From the NCBI GenBank assembly GCA_029262055.1, contig JAJDAD010000034.1, positions 38,430-102,429 on the forward strand: DNA of 64,000 nt. The letters run 5' to 3'. Positions 38,680-47,801 of this stretch are shown here, one piece after another. The position numbers were made by a program, and so were the translations under genes. Numbering within the stretch: the stretch's first letter is position 1; each line of letters opens with the position of its first letter. The stretch is from Candidatus Zhuqueibacterota bacterium (GTDB lineage Bacteria; Zhuqueibacterota; Zhuqueibacteria; Oceanimicrobiales; Oceanimicrobiaceae). The notes under the pieces are model-generated. The model did no database searches and was not told the DNA's origin. It was given only the letters and a program-made list of their open reading frames with translations.

Positions 38680-40200
38680 ATGAATAACGGAAAACCAACC
38701 ACCATTGTCATTTTCGGTGCTTCCGGCGATTTGACCAAACGGAAATTGCTGCCGGCGCTGTTTGAGCTATCACGCGAGGGCCTGCTTCCCAGCCAAACCA
38801 GAATTGTGGGGTTTGCGCGGCGGGAGAAATCGCATGAACAGTTTCGCCGTGAAATGCAAGAAGGCGTTCTGCAGTTTGCCCGGTCAAAACCTCAGTCCGG
38901 CGCCGCAGGGTTCGATGACTTTTTCGCCGGGCTCTATTATCATGCCGGCACCTACGATGACCCGGAGAGTTTCGCAGGTCTTAACAGTCTGTTGCAGGAG
39001 TTGGACAAGGCGAGCGGCGTTACCGGTAATCGGCTGTTTTATCTGTCGACGCCCCCGAGCCTGTTTTTCCCAATCATTTCCAAGTTGGGCGCCGCGGACC
39101 TGATAGCTGACATTCACGCCGAAGAAAGCTGGAGCCGCGTTATCATCGAAAAGCCGTTTGGCCGCGACCTGGCGTCGGCGCGCAAATTGAACCGGGACAT
39201 TCTCTCGGTTCTGCACGAGAGCCAGGTTTATCGAATCGACCATTACCTTGGCAAGGAAACGGTGCAGAACATCATGGCATTTCGGTTCGGCAACAGTATC
39301 TTTGAGCCGCTGTGGAATCGACGCTACATAGACCATGTTCAAATAACGGTGGGTGAAGCTGTCAGCGTCGGCAGCCGTGCGGGCTATTACGACCGCTCTG
39401 GCGCTGTTCGGGATATGGTACAAAACCACATACTGCAACTCGTGGCGCTGGTGGGCATGGAGCCGCCGGCGTCCTTTGCCGGTAACGCTGTCCGCGATGA
39501 AAAAGTCAAAGTGTTGAGCTCGTTGCGCCCGGTTGCGGCTGGCGAAGGGAACCAACTCACCGTACGCGGACAATACAAGGGCGGCAAGCTCGGAGACAAC
39601 GTGATTCCGGACTATTTGAGCGAACCGGATGTCAGCGACGGTTCGAGGACCGAGACCTACGCCGCACTGAAACTCTACCTCGACAACTGGCGCTGGTCCG
39701 GCGTTCCGTTTTATGTGCGCACCGGAAAAGCGCTTGCGAAACGGATTAGCGAGATCACCATCCAGTTTCGCCAACCGCCACTGGTTTTGTTCGGGCATGC
39801 CGAACACGAGGGACATGTCGACGGCGACCACATGCAGCCCAACCTTCTTTCCTTGCGGGTTCAGCCGAACGAGAGCATTCGTTTGCAGTTCGGGCTCAAA
39901 GTGCCCGGCTCCCGCATGATTTTGCAGCCGAACGAAATGGACTTTTGTTATAGTGACGTTTTTCACACAGAGCAGCCGGAAGCATATGAACGGCTGATTC
40001 TGGATGCGATCCTGGGTGAGAGCACCCTCTTTATTCGCGATGACGAGGTCGATGCAGCCTGGCGCTATGTGGACACGGTTTTGAATGCGTGGCAGGAAGA
40101 CAGTTCTACACCCATCGGCACTTACGAGGCCGGCAGTTGGGGGCCGGCAGCGGTCGACAGACTTTTGGCAAAAGATGGCCGCAAGTGGATTAATCTGTAA
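38680..40200 (+). CDS. zwf: Glucose-6-phosphate dehydrogenase
   Basis: A 506-residue enzyme oxidising glucose-6-phosphate to 6-phosphogluconolactone, the entry to the oxidative pathway. FGASGDLTKRK (12-22) is the nucleotide-binding motif, the active-site signature is RIDHYLGKETVQN (about 185-197), and the substrate loop EKPFGRDL precedes it. Full length. RBS AGGAAG. It occurs after gnd rather than in the more usual first place. A 591-aa reading frame on the opposite strand (38884-40659) is a shadow. Confidence 0.96.
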   Translation: MNNGKPTTIVIFGASGDLTKRKLLPALFELSREGLLPSQTRIVGFARREKSHEQFRREMQEGVLQFARSKPQSGAAGFDDFFAGLYYHAGTYDDPESFAGLNSLLQELDKASGVTGNRLFYLSTPPSLFFPIISKLGAADLIADIHAEESWSRVIIEKPFGRDLASARKLNRDILSVLHESQVYRIDHYLGKETVQNIMAFRFGNSIFEPLWNRRYIDHVQITVGEAVSVGSRAGYYDRSGAVRDMVQNHILQLVALVGMEPPASFAGNAVRDEKVKVLSSLRPVAAGEGNQLTVRGQYKGGKLGDNVIPDYLSEPDVSDGSRTETYAALKLYLDNWRWSGVPFYVRTGKALAKRISEITIQFRQPPLVLFGHAEHEGHVDGDHMQPNLLSLRVQPNESIRLQFGLKVPGSRMILQPNEMDFCYSDVFHTEQPEAYERLILDAILGESTLFIRDDEVDAAWRYVDTVLNAWQEDSSTPIGTYEAGSWGPAAVDRLLAKDGRKWINL

Positions 40201-40215
40201 CGGAGTATGCGTGCA

Positions 40216-40914
40216 ATGACAGCAGATTACACAGATATGAAGCGTAAGGCAGCGCAGCAGGCGGCAACATTCATTCGCTCGGGCCAGGTGGTCGGCCTCG
40301 GGGAAGGAAGTACGGCCAATTTTGCCATCCAGCGTCTGGCGGAGTTGCTGCGGAGCGGCGAGTTGCAGGACATCGTCTGTATCCCGACTTCGTTGCGCGT
40401 CGAGAAACTCGCGTGCGAACTCGCCATTCCATTGACAACTTTTGCGGAACACCCGGTCATCGACATCACCATCGACGGCGCCGATGAGGTCGATCCTGAT
40501 TTGAACCTGATCAAAGGTGGCGGCGGCGCGTTGTTTCGCGAAAAAATCGTGGCACAAGCGAGCCGGCGCGAGATCATCGTCATCGATGAAACCAAGTACT
40601 CGCAAGTTCTGGGCACAAATTGGGCCGTGCCCGTGGAGGTGCTGCCCTTCGGGTGGCATTCACAAAGGGACTTTTTAACATCCCTGGGGGCTGAAGTGAC
40701 CTTGCGCTTGACAGAGAGCGGGCAACCTTTTGTAACAGACCAGGGCAACTTGATTGTAGACTGCGATTTCGGTCCAATACCTGAACCGGCCGAACTTTCC
40801 GAACAGTTGTGCCGACGGGTCGGGATTGTTGAACACGGCTTGTTTCTCAAGTTGGCCACCGAGGTCATCGAAGCCGGATCGACCGGCCTTCGTCACATCA
40901 AATCTAAAGGGTAG
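40216..40914 (+). CDS. rpiA: Ribose-5-phosphate isomerase A
   Basis: A 232-residue enzyme interconverting ribose-5- and ribulose-5-phosphate. The family motifs are VGLGEGSTANFAIQRL near the N-terminus, TIDGADEVDPDLNLIKGGGGAL split at about 90-110, and the catalytic Glu/Lys region FREKIVAQAS. Start at 40216 is preferred because GGAG lies 10 nt upstream; the ATG at 40207 is too near it. It follows zwf directly and precedes rpe by 4 nt. Confidence 0.95.
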   Translation: MTADYTDMKRKAAQQAATFIRSGQVVGLGEGSTANFAIQRLAELLRSGELQDIVCIPTSLRVEKLACELAIPLTTFAEHPVIDITIDGADEVDPDLNLIKGGGGALFREKIVAQASRREIIVIDETKYSQVLGTNWAVPVEVLPFGWHSQRDFLTSLGAEVTLRLTESGQPFVTDQGNLIVDCDFGPIPEPAELSEQLCRRVGIVEHGLFLKLATEVIEAGSTGLRHIKSKG

Positions 40915-40918
40915 CTGA

Positions 40919-41584
40919 ATGATAATCATTGAGCCTTCAATTCTATCAGCGGACTTCAATCGACTGGGCGACCAGGCCCGGGAAGCTGAGGCTGCCGGCG
41001 TCAAAGCCATCCAAATAGACGTCATGGATGGCCGGTTCGTGCCCAACATCACTTTCGGTCCCGGGGTCGTGCAGGCGCTGCGCACCGTGGTGCAGATGAA
41101 ACTAGATGTCCATTTGATGATCGTTGAGCCCGAGCGCTATATGGAAGCTTTTGCCCATGCCGGAGCAGACCGCCTGATCGTGCATCAGGAAACCTGCCCG
41201 CATCTGCACCGCACATTACAGAGCATTCGCGATCTTGGGGTAGAGGCCGGCGTGACCATCAATCCGGGGACTCCGGTGTCTGCCATTGCGGAAGTGTTTG
41301 ATTTGGTGGATTTGATTCAAGTGATGACCGTCAATCCCGGGTTTGGCGGGCAGGCATTCTTGCACAGCCAACTCACAAAGATACGGGAAATAGCGGAGCT
41401 GCTCAGCCGGCAGGAGCGGCAAGTCCCGATAGCTGTCGACGGCGGCATCGATGCCACGACTGCTCCACTTGTGGTTGAAGCCGGGGCGACTGTGCTGATT
41501 GCCGGCTCAAGTGTCTACAATGCGACTGCTTCGGTCAAAGAGAATGTCACCTCCATTCTGGCCAGTATCGAAAGTACAGCGTGA
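40919..41584 (+). CDS. rpe: Ribulose-phosphate 3-epimerase
   Basis: A 221-residue TIM-barrel epimerase making xylulose-5-phosphate from ribulose-5-phosphate. The motif PSILSADFNRLGDQ, the metal-site VMDGRFVPNITFGP, LDVHLMIVEPE, VMTVNPGFGGQ and VDGGIDATTAP are all present. Full length. It closes the pentose phosphate pathway set; a 185-nt gap follows before the outer-membrane barrel gene. Confidence 0.95.
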   Translation: MIIIEPSILSADFNRLGDQAREAEAAGVKAIQIDVMDGRFVPNITFGPGVVQALRTVVQMKLDVHLMIVEPERYMEAFAHAGADRLIVHQETCPHLHRTLQSIRDLGVEAGVTINPGTPVSAIAEVFDLVDLIQVMTVNPGFGGQAFLHSQLTKIREIAELLSRQERQVPIAVDGGIDATTAPLVVEAGATVLIAGSSVYNATASVKENVTSILASIESTA

Positions 41585-41769
41585 GGCGAGAGCTGATTAG
41601 ATCACGGCTAATTATCCAAAGACAACAGATCATAGGCTATGCCCTCAATTCGAAGACGACATAATGAGACAAGACATTACAAGCATCAGACTCACTGACC
41701 GGAACGCCGCAACTGAAGATGCCTAGCACGGTGATAAGAAGGAGTCTAACACAGGCCCGTGACGTACTA

Positions 41770-42909
41770 ATGCAAAAGGAGTTGCTTGTTGTGCACTGTC
41801 TTGCCATGTGTCTGCTCCTTCTCGCCATGTCCGGCCAGGGGTTGCGTGCACAGGACGGACCGGCGGAGCAGTCGCAAGAGGAGTCTCGTGGCATGGTCGA
41901 CAAGGCCAAGTCCCTTCTCAACGGTTTTTACGTAGGGGATGCAAAGGTCTTCGCATATGCCAGTCTCGACGATTGGTTTGACCCGGTTGTAGGGTTGAAG
42001 TTGGAGCACCGCGCTTTTGGAAACCGCAAAGACAGAATGCGGCACCACCTCAAGTTCGAGACCTTCAATGAGTATTCCTGGAAGTTTCGATACGTCTTAA
42101 ACTCGATTTCTACGGAAAATACGAACTTCAGTCTTCTCTTCAAAACAAAGATAAACGATGATGATTTCTTCTATGGCACCGGAAATTCAACCTTGAAATC
42201 GGAACGACAGTTGACAACCTACTCATCCGTGATTGCAGGTTGGGAATTCAGCCATCTGCTTTCCGACAATATTGCGCTGCGCTTTTCGCCCGGTTTTTGG
42301 AAATTCAAGTCCGGCCGGGTCAGTGGAGGCGAATTTGAAGAGGCATCTGACGCGCAATATCTGTCATCCCGGGTTACTCTCAGCGACGTTACCTCAACGG
42401 ATTATTGGAGAGCCAATGTTGACCACAGTTGGTCCGCCTATGCGGAGATTGCGTTTCCGATCAATACCTCTGTTGCGACCTACACTCGTTTTAACGTACA
42501 GACCGTTAGCCAGTTTCCACTGCCTCTAACCAGTAAGTTGCGCATAGAAAGCCGGGCCGAATATCTTGTATCGAGCGATCGCGATATGGTGCCTTACTTC
42601 GCCCTGCCGGAAGCTGGATCGAAGAGCGGATTGCGTGGGTTTTCCAAGGAGCGCTTTCGAAATTTTGCAGTTGCAGTCCTGGACTTCGAGCTTTCGTTTC
42701 CCTTGATGAGAAGCCTCGACGTTTTTTTCTTAACGGACTTAGCCCAGACCGGCTCCAATCCGGGTAAGGCATTTGGTGAGAAACTTCATGCAGGTTTTGG
42801 CCTGGGGTTTCGAATTCGAGACACGAATCATCCCTTTTCATTAGGGCTCGCTCGAAGTGCTGAAGACTGGAAGTTGTTTTCCGCCATTGCACTCGGTAAT
42901 CCGTGGTAG
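41770..42909 (+). CDS. Omp85-like outer-membrane barrel without POTRA
   Basis: A 379-residue protein (chosen start 41770; a longer version starts at 41719). A signal peptide (MQKELLVVHCLAMCLLLLAMS) precedes a mostly beta-strand barrel of alternating aromatic residues. The segment GLRGFSKERFR (about 290-300 from this start) matches the (V/L)RGF loop of BamA/TamA-type barrels, and the chain ends in ...GNPW. There are no POTRA repeats in the roughly 35 residues before the barrel. A pore, lipid or protein-transport role is possible. It sits just after the pathway operon; no ribosome site is obvious at either start. Confidence 0.75.
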   Translation: MQKELLVVHCLAMCLLLLAMSGQGLRAQDGPAEQSQEESRGMVDKAKSLLNGFYVGDAKVFAYASLDDWFDPVVGLKLEHRAFGNRKDRMRHHLKFETFNEYSWKFRYVLNSISTENTNFSLLFKTKINDDDFFYGTGNSTLKSERQLTTYSSVIAGWEFSHLLSDNIALRFSPGFWKFKSGRVSGGEFEEASDAQYLSSRVTLSDVTSTDYWRANVDHSWSAYAEIAFPINTSVATYTRFNVQTVSQFPLPLTSKLRIESRAEYLVSSDRDMVPYFALPEAGSKSGLRGFSKERFRNFAVAVLDFELSFPLMRSLDVFFLTDLAQTGSNPGKAFGEKLHAGFGLGFRIRDTNHPFSLGLARSAEDWKLFSAIALGNPW

Positions 42910-42953
42910 TTTTAAGTTTGCAAAAAGTGAATAAACCAACAAGAGGAGGAAAC

Positions 42954-43367
42954 ATGGATTTCTTAACACGGTTTTCATCCAGCGCACATTGGTTGCTGCG
43001 TCTGGCGCTAACGAGCGTATTTATGTACCATGGTCTGAGTAAATTCCCCAAAATAGCGCAACTGGCTGAAATGATGCAAATGCCGGGACCGATGATATTC
43101 ATGCTCGCCACGATGGAAGTTATGGGCGGCTTATTCGTTATGCTGGGCGGATTCATGAAAGACTGGATGACCCGCCTCGGCGCCTTGATGCTTGTTCCAG
43201 TGATGCTCGGGGCGATTTTCGTGGTACACTGGCCGGCCTGGGACAATTTTGTGCGCAGCGAGTCACATCCGATGGGCGGCATGGAATTCCAGGTGACTTT
43301 GTTAATGATTACCCTGTTTCTCCTGATAATGGGGAATTCCTTAAACAAAGGAGCGTCCTCAAATTAG
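42954..43367 (+). CDS. DoxX-family membrane protein
   Basis: A 137-residue protein with four predicted membrane helices and the DoxX pattern (LLRLALTSVFMYHGLSKF ... GGLFVMLGGF). DoxX proteins are linked to redox stress and thiosulfate or quinone chemistry, but the role is not settled. Start at 42954 because of GAGGAGG; the ORF runs further upstream without signal. It is followed 4 nt later by the aquaporin gene. Confidence 0.88.
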   Translation: MDFLTRFSSSAHWLLRLALTSVFMYHGLSKFPKIAQLAEMMQMPGPMIFMLATMEVMGGLFVMLGGFMKDWMTRLGALMLVPVMLGAIFVVHWPAWDNFVRSESHPMGGMEFQVTLLMITLFLLIMGNSLNKGASSN

Positions 43368-43371
43368 AAAG

Positions 43372-44166
43372 ATGGTCAAAGACATGACAGAAGCTCTGAG
43401 AAAACACTGGTCGGAATACCTGATGGAGGCAGCCGGTCTGGGGATTTTTATGATTTCGGCCGGTTTGTTCGCGACCTTGCTGGAGTACCCGGGTTTTCCG
43501 TTTAGACATGCAATCGAAGATCCTCTGCTCAGGCGCGTTGTCATGGGCCTGGCCATGGGTTTGACCGCTGTGGGTATTATTTATTCACCCTGGGGCAAAC
43601 AATCCGGCGCACACATCAATCCTGCGGTTACTCTCACCTTTTACCGGCTCGGAAAAGTCAAATCCTGGGACGCCCTGTTTTATGTGATTGCCCAGTTCAT
43701 TGGGGGGCTTGCCGGCGTCGCTCTTATCGCTGTTATCATGGGAGACGCCATTGCAGACCCGTCGGTCATGTATGTGGTGACCGTCCCAGGTTCGGCCGGT
43801 CTCAGAATCGCATTCGCGGCCGAATTCATCCTGTCCTTTGGGCTTATGCTCACGGTTTTGGTTGTCACAAATCGCGAGAATCTTGCGAGCCTAACGGGCG
43901 TGTTTGCCGGAACTCTGGTCGCGCTTTACATCATCTTTGAAGCTCCTCTCTCAGGAATGAGCATCAATCCGGCTCGCACATTCGGCTCCGCCTTACCGGC
44001 CAATCTGTGGACCGCATTTTGGCTTTACATGATTGCGCCGCCAGCAGGAATGTTGGCGGCGGCACAGGTTTATCTGTACTCTGCTGACCGTCGCAAAATC
44101 GCGTGTGCAAAACTTCATCATCAAAATGATAAACGCTGCATTCACTGTGGCGCTAATGGCGGATAG
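43372..44166 (+). CDS. Aquaporin / MIP-family channel
   Basis: A 264-residue major intrinsic protein with both pore motifs (HINPAVTLTFYR, first NPA; SINPARTFGSALP, second NPA) and six membrane helices. The C-terminal tail (CAKLHHQNDKRCIHCGANGG, 20 residues) carries a Cys/His group, including CIHC, that could bind metal, which is unusual for MIP proteins. It is coupled to the DoxX gene. Water, glycerol, ammonia or peroxide may be carried; the selectivity filter was not resolved. Confidence 0.9.
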   Translation: MVKDMTEALRKHWSEYLMEAAGLGIFMISAGLFATLLEYPGFPFRHAIEDPLLRRVVMGLAMGLTAVGIIYSPWGKQSGAHINPAVTLTFYRLGKVKSWDALFYVIAQFIGGLAGVALIAVIMGDAIADPSVMYVVTVPGSAGLRIAFAAEFILSFGLMLTVLVVTNRENLASLTGVFAGTLVALYIIFEAPLSGMSINPARTFGSALPANLWTAFWLYMIAPPAGMLAAAQVYLYSADRRKIACAKLHHQNDKRCIHCGANGG

Positions 44167-44223
44167 AAAAACAGCTACGACCAATTGATCAATCAAGAAT
44201 ATCAATCATGTCAAGGAGTAGAA

Positions 44224-45792
44224 ATGTCTAATCAGCATTATGATGTTATTATTGTCGGGACCGGCGCCGGAGGCGGAACGCTCGCTCACAAGCTCGCCCC
44301 ATCAGGAAAGAAGGTCTTACTGTTAGAGCGAGGCGATTATGTGCCTCGCGAAAAGGACAATTGGGAGCCGCAGACAGTCAATGTGGATGGCAAGTATCAA
44401 ACCGGTGAAAAGTGGGAAGACGGAAGCGGCCATGAATTGCACCCTCATACAAATTATTATGTCGGCGGAAACACCAAGTTCTATGGCGCCGCTCTGTTCA
44501 GGATGCGTGGAGGAGATTTTGGTGAGATTCGTCATCACGGCGGTATCTCGCCGGCCTGGCCAATCGGCTACGAGGCGATGGAGCCTTATTACACAGAAGC
44601 CGAACAACTTTACGATGTCCACGGTCTGCGTGGCGAGGATCCGACTGAGCCGCCGGCGTCAAAGCCGTTTCCATCGCCGGCAGTGAGTCATGAGCCGCGC
44701 ATGCAGCAATTGAGCGATGATTTTGCACGCCTGGGCCTGAAGCCGTTTCATGTGCCGCTCGGCGTGCGGCTCGACGAGAAGCATCCGCTTAGCAGTCCAT
44801 GTATCCGCTGCAACACCTGTGATGGGTTTCCGTGTCTGCTCTGGGCCAAGTCCGACGCCCAGGTATGTGGTGTTGATCCTGCGCTCAAACATTCCAATGT
44901 CACATTGCTGACCAGCGCAAAAGTGGAAAGGCTTGTGACTGACGATTCCGGCCGCAAAGTAACCGAAGTGCTGGTAAGCCTCAACGGCGCAACCGAGCAG
45001 TTCTCCGCAGACGTCGTTGTGCTGTCGTGCGGAGCGATCAATTCCGCGGCTTTGCTTTTGCGTTCCGCTAATGACAAACATCCGAACGGGCTCGCCAACA
45101 GCTCCGACGTCGTTGGCCGTCATTATATGGGACACGTCAACTCCGTGTTGATGGCGATTTCCAAATGTCCCAACCCGACGGTTTTTCAAAAAACCTTGGG
45201 TATCAACGATTTTTACTTTGGTTCGGATGAGTGGGACTATCCCATGGGGCACATTTCTTTCGTCGGCAAGTTGGACGGTGTAACGCTGAAAGCCGGTGCT
45301 CCTGCGATTGCGCCCGGCTGGACTCTTGATAAAATGGCAAAACACTCGCTTGATTTTTGGCTCACGTCCGAAGATTTGCCTGATCCCAACAATCGCGTTA
45401 CTCTGAACCGGGACGGCAATATTGTGCTTTCCTACCAACCGAACAACGAAGAAGGCCACAAGCGGCTTATCGCTAAGTTGAAGGATTTGATGAAGCAGCA
45501 AACCAAGTGTCCTGAGCACGGACATGAGTGTCACATCGGTCTGTTTGCCCGCAGCCTTTATGCCGGTCAACGCATCCCGCTGGCGGGAGTGGCGCATCAA
45601 AACGGTACGGTAAGGTTTGGGGATGATCCCGAAACATCGGCCCTGGATGTCAACTGCAAAGCGCACGATTTGGATAATCTCTATGTTGTGGACGCGAGTT
45701 TTTTTCCGTCCTCATCAGCGGTTAATCCGGGGTTGACGATCATGGCCAATGCCTTGAGAGTCGGCGATCATCTTATAGAAAGGTTGAAATAG
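44224..45792 (+). CDS. GMC-family FAD oxidoreductase
   Basis: A 522-residue flavoenzyme. The Rossmann motif VIIVGTGAGGGTLAHKL (about 7-23) is followed by the conserved His-Asn/His pair in the C-terminal region (VVDASFFPSSSAVNPGLTIM). A CNTCDGFPCLLWAK segment near 193 is Cys-rich. Members oxidise sugars, alcohols or aldehydes; glucose- or polyol-oxidation would fit the setting but is inference. Start at 44224 (AAGGAG). No signal peptide is seen. It precedes the flavin disulfide reductase by 30 nt. Confidence 0.9.
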   Translation: MSNQHYDVIIVGTGAGGGTLAHKLAPSGKKVLLLERGDYVPREKDNWEPQTVNVDGKYQTGEKWEDGSGHELHPHTNYYVGGNTKFYGAALFRMRGGDFGEIRHHGGISPAWPIGYEAMEPYYTEAEQLYDVHGLRGEDPTEPPASKPFPSPAVSHEPRMQQLSDDFARLGLKPFHVPLGVRLDEKHPLSSPCIRCNTCDGFPCLLWAKSDAQVCGVDPALKHSNVTLLTSAKVERLVTDDSGRKVTEVLVSLNGATEQFSADVVVLSCGAINSAALLLRSANDKHPNGLANSSDVVGRHYMGHVNSVLMAISKCPNPTVFQKTLGINDFYFGSDEWDYPMGHISFVGKLDGVTLKAGAPAIAPGWTLDKMAKHSLDFWLTSEDLPDPNNRVTLNRDGNIVLSYQPNNEEGHKRLIAKLKDLMKQQTKCPEHGHECHIGLFARSLYAGQRIPLAGVAHQNGTVRFGDDPETSALDVNCKAHDLDNLYVVDASFFPSSSAVNPGLTIMANALRVGDHLIERLK

Positions 45793-45822
45793 ATTTTTAA
45801 CAAAATAAACGGACAAGAAGTC

Positions 45823-47202
45823 ATGAAACAATTTGATGCGATTATCATAGGGACGGGTCAGGCTGGTCCATCATTGTCCTCGAAATTGGCAGGCGCCGGT
45901 ATGACCGTCGCGGTAATTGAGCGCCATCTGTTTGGCGGCACATGTGTCAATACCGGCTGCATCCCGACCAAGACAATGGTCGCGAGTGCCCGGGCGGCTT
46001 ACATGGCCAGGCGCGCAGCCGATTTCGGAGTCATAATCAACGGTCCGGTAAGGGTGGACATGAAGAAAGTCGTAGAGCGCAAGGACGACGTGGTTGGCAG
46101 AAACAATCACGAACCGCCTAATTGGATGATAAGGAAACCGAATATCACCGTTTTTAAGGGGCAAGCTGAATTCGAGAATTCACACACGGTAAGAGTCGGA
46201 GAGCAAAGACTGCAGTCTGACAGAATCTTCATAAACGTAGGAGGACGCGCATTCATTCCTCCCATGCCGGGTTTGGCGAATGTGCCGTACCTTACAAATT
46301 CCGACATGATGAAAGTGGACTTCCTGCCGGAACATTTAGTTGTAGTGGGCGGAAGCTACATTGGCCTGGAGTTTGGACAGATGTACCGGCGTTTTGGCAG
46401 CGCGGTCACCGTCATACAGCGAGGGCCACGCCTTATTCCCCGTGAGGATGAGGATGTGTCCGACACTGTAAGAGAAATTTTGGAGAAGGAGGGTGTCAAC
46501 ATTTGCCTGAACGCCGAGTGCACAGATGTGGAAAAACGGGATGAGAAAGTGGTGGTCAAGCTTGATTGCAACGACGAGGGCAGGGAAATTGTTGGCTCAC
46601 ATCTTCTGCTGGCGGTTGGGCGCGTACCCAATACCCACGATTTGTGTTTGGAGAAAGCCGGTGTGAATACCAACCAGCGCGGCTACATCCTGGTCGACGA
46701 CAAGCTGCGCACCAACGTACCCGGCATCTGGGCTCTCGGCGACTGCAACGGACAAGGCGCCTTCACTCACACTTCCTACAACGACTTTGAAATTGTTGCG
46801 GCTAATCTACTCGATGATGATCCGCGCCGGGTGACGGATCGCATTATGGCATATGGCTTGTTCATCGATCCACCGCTAGGTCGAGCCGGAATGACCGAGG
46901 CGCAAGTGCGAGCGTCCGGACGCAAAGCATTGATCGCAAAAAGACCCATGACTAAGGTCGGCCGGGCCGTGGAAAGAAGTGAAACTCAGGGTTTTATGAA
47001 GGTTCTGGTGGACGCTGAAACCAAAGAAATCCTGGGAGCAGCCATTCTGGGTGTCAGCGGCGATGAAGTCATACATTCTTTGCTGGACATCATGTATGCA
47101 AAGGCGCCCTACACAGTTATTCAAAGAGCAACGCACATTCATCCCACCGTTTCGGAGTTGGTTCCGACCTTGTTGGGCGATCTCGAACCGTTTAGTTACT
47201 AG
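45823..47202 (+). CDS. FAD-dependent pyridine nucleotide-disulfide oxidoreductase (mercuric-reductase-like)
   Basis: A 459-residue protein of the dihydrolipoamide dehydrogenase/mercuric reductase family. The redox disulfide is Cys41-Cys46 (GGTCVNTGCIPTK), preceded by the FAD motif IIIGTGQAGPSL; a second GxGxxG-like site (VVVGGSYIGLEFGQ) binds NAD(P)H, and the C-terminal HIHPTVSELVPTL supplies the His-Glu pair. The AYMARRAADFGV and MKKVVERKDDVV stretches resemble a mercuric-reductase-like group, but the N-terminal HMA domain and C-terminal Cys pair of true MerA are absent. Substrate unknown. It sits between the GMC enzyme and a barrel protein. Confidence 0.88.
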   Translation: MKQFDAIIIGTGQAGPSLSSKLAGAGMTVAVIERHLFGGTCVNTGCIPTKTMVASARAAYMARRAADFGVIINGPVRVDMKKVVERKDDVVGRNNHEPPNWMIRKPNITVFKGQAEFENSHTVRVGEQRLQSDRIFINVGGRAFIPPMPGLANVPYLTNSDMMKVDFLPEHLVVVGGSYIGLEFGQMYRRFGSAVTVIQRGPRLIPREDEDVSDTVREILEKEGVNICLNAECTDVEKRDEKVVVKLDCNDEGREIVGSHLLLAVGRVPNTHDLCLEKAGVNTNQRGYILVDDKLRTNVPGIWALGDCNGQGAFTHTSYNDFEIVAANLLDDDPRRVTDRIMAYGLFIDPPLGRAGMTEAQVRASGRKALIAKRPMTKVGRAVERSETQGFMKVLVDAETKEILGAAILGVSGDEVIHSLLDIMYAKAPYTVIQRATHIHPTVSELVPTLLGDLEPFSY

Positions 47203-47216
47203 GAATGGACTAGATA

Positions 47217-47771
47217 ATGCAATTTTCTTTTGCAGTCACAAGTGGAATACTGAGTCTCTTTTTGTTGACAACTACCGCAGTGAATTGCCTGGCCGAACAT
47301 GAAGAAACCCATTCAGAAGGCGAACACGAGTCGCATGGCCGGCATCATGCAGCGCTTTTCTTAGGTGCAACCACGGATTTTGAAGAAGAAGAAACTGATT
47401 TTTCTTTAGGCGCTGATTATGAGTTCCGGGTTCTTCCACAATTGGGCATAGGTCTTCTGGGAGAAGTGACCTTCGCTGAAGAGGAGGTGTTCATAGTGGG
47501 CGCTCCAATTCTTTTTCACCCGAACGCTAGGATAGTCCTTGGCGTGGCACCAGGCCTGGAGATAGTGGATGAAATGTCCGGAGAGCATGAAGGGATTGCG
47601 CCGGAGGGCGAAGAAGCTGAAACTGAGACTGAAACAACATTTCTCCTGCGGCTCATAGGTGGCTATGAGTTGGAGCTGTCATCATTCACGCTGACCCCTA
47701 CTGTTAGCCTCGATCTTGTGGACGGTGATGCGTCGCTGGTGTACGGGATTTCTTTTGGGAAAGGCTTTTAG
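47217..47771 (+). CDS. Small outer-membrane barrel-like protein with His/Glu-rich head
   Basis: A 184-residue exported protein I do not assign to a family. After a signal peptide (residues 1-24) comes an acidic His/Glu-rich stretch (about 26-45, EHEETHSEGEHESHGRHH), which suggests metal binding. The rest alternates hydrophobic and polar residues as in an 8-strand barrel and ends in a terminal Phe (ISFGKGF), the outer-membrane signature. A sister of OmpW/YfaZ-type small barrels is possible. RBS weak (start at 47217). Confidence 0.65.
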   Translation: MQFSFAVTSGILSLFLLTTTAVNCLAEHEETHSEGEHESHGRHHAALFLGATTDFEEEETDFSLGADYEFRVLPQLGIGLLGEVTFAEEEVFIVGAPILFHPNARIVLGVAPGLEIVDEMSGEHEGIAPEGEEAETETETTFLLRLIGGYELELSSFTLTPTVSLDLVDGDASLVYGISFGKGF

Positions 47772-47801
47772 GTTGACACGCTTTCGGGTATTTCTAACAG
47801 G

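Noticed and set aside
38884..40659. 591-codon open frame on the minus strand opposite zwf and rpiA
   Set aside because: It lies entirely antisense to two well-identified genes, shows no domain, and arises from codon bias on the coding strand.
44659..45666. 335-codon minus-strand frame inside the GMC oxidoreductase gene
   Set aside because: Antisense shadow of a clear enzyme gene; no recognisable family or signal.
45823..47202. Mercury resistance gene (merA)
   Set aside because: The central redox motif fits but there is no HMA domain, no C-terminal Cys pair and no mer operon genes.
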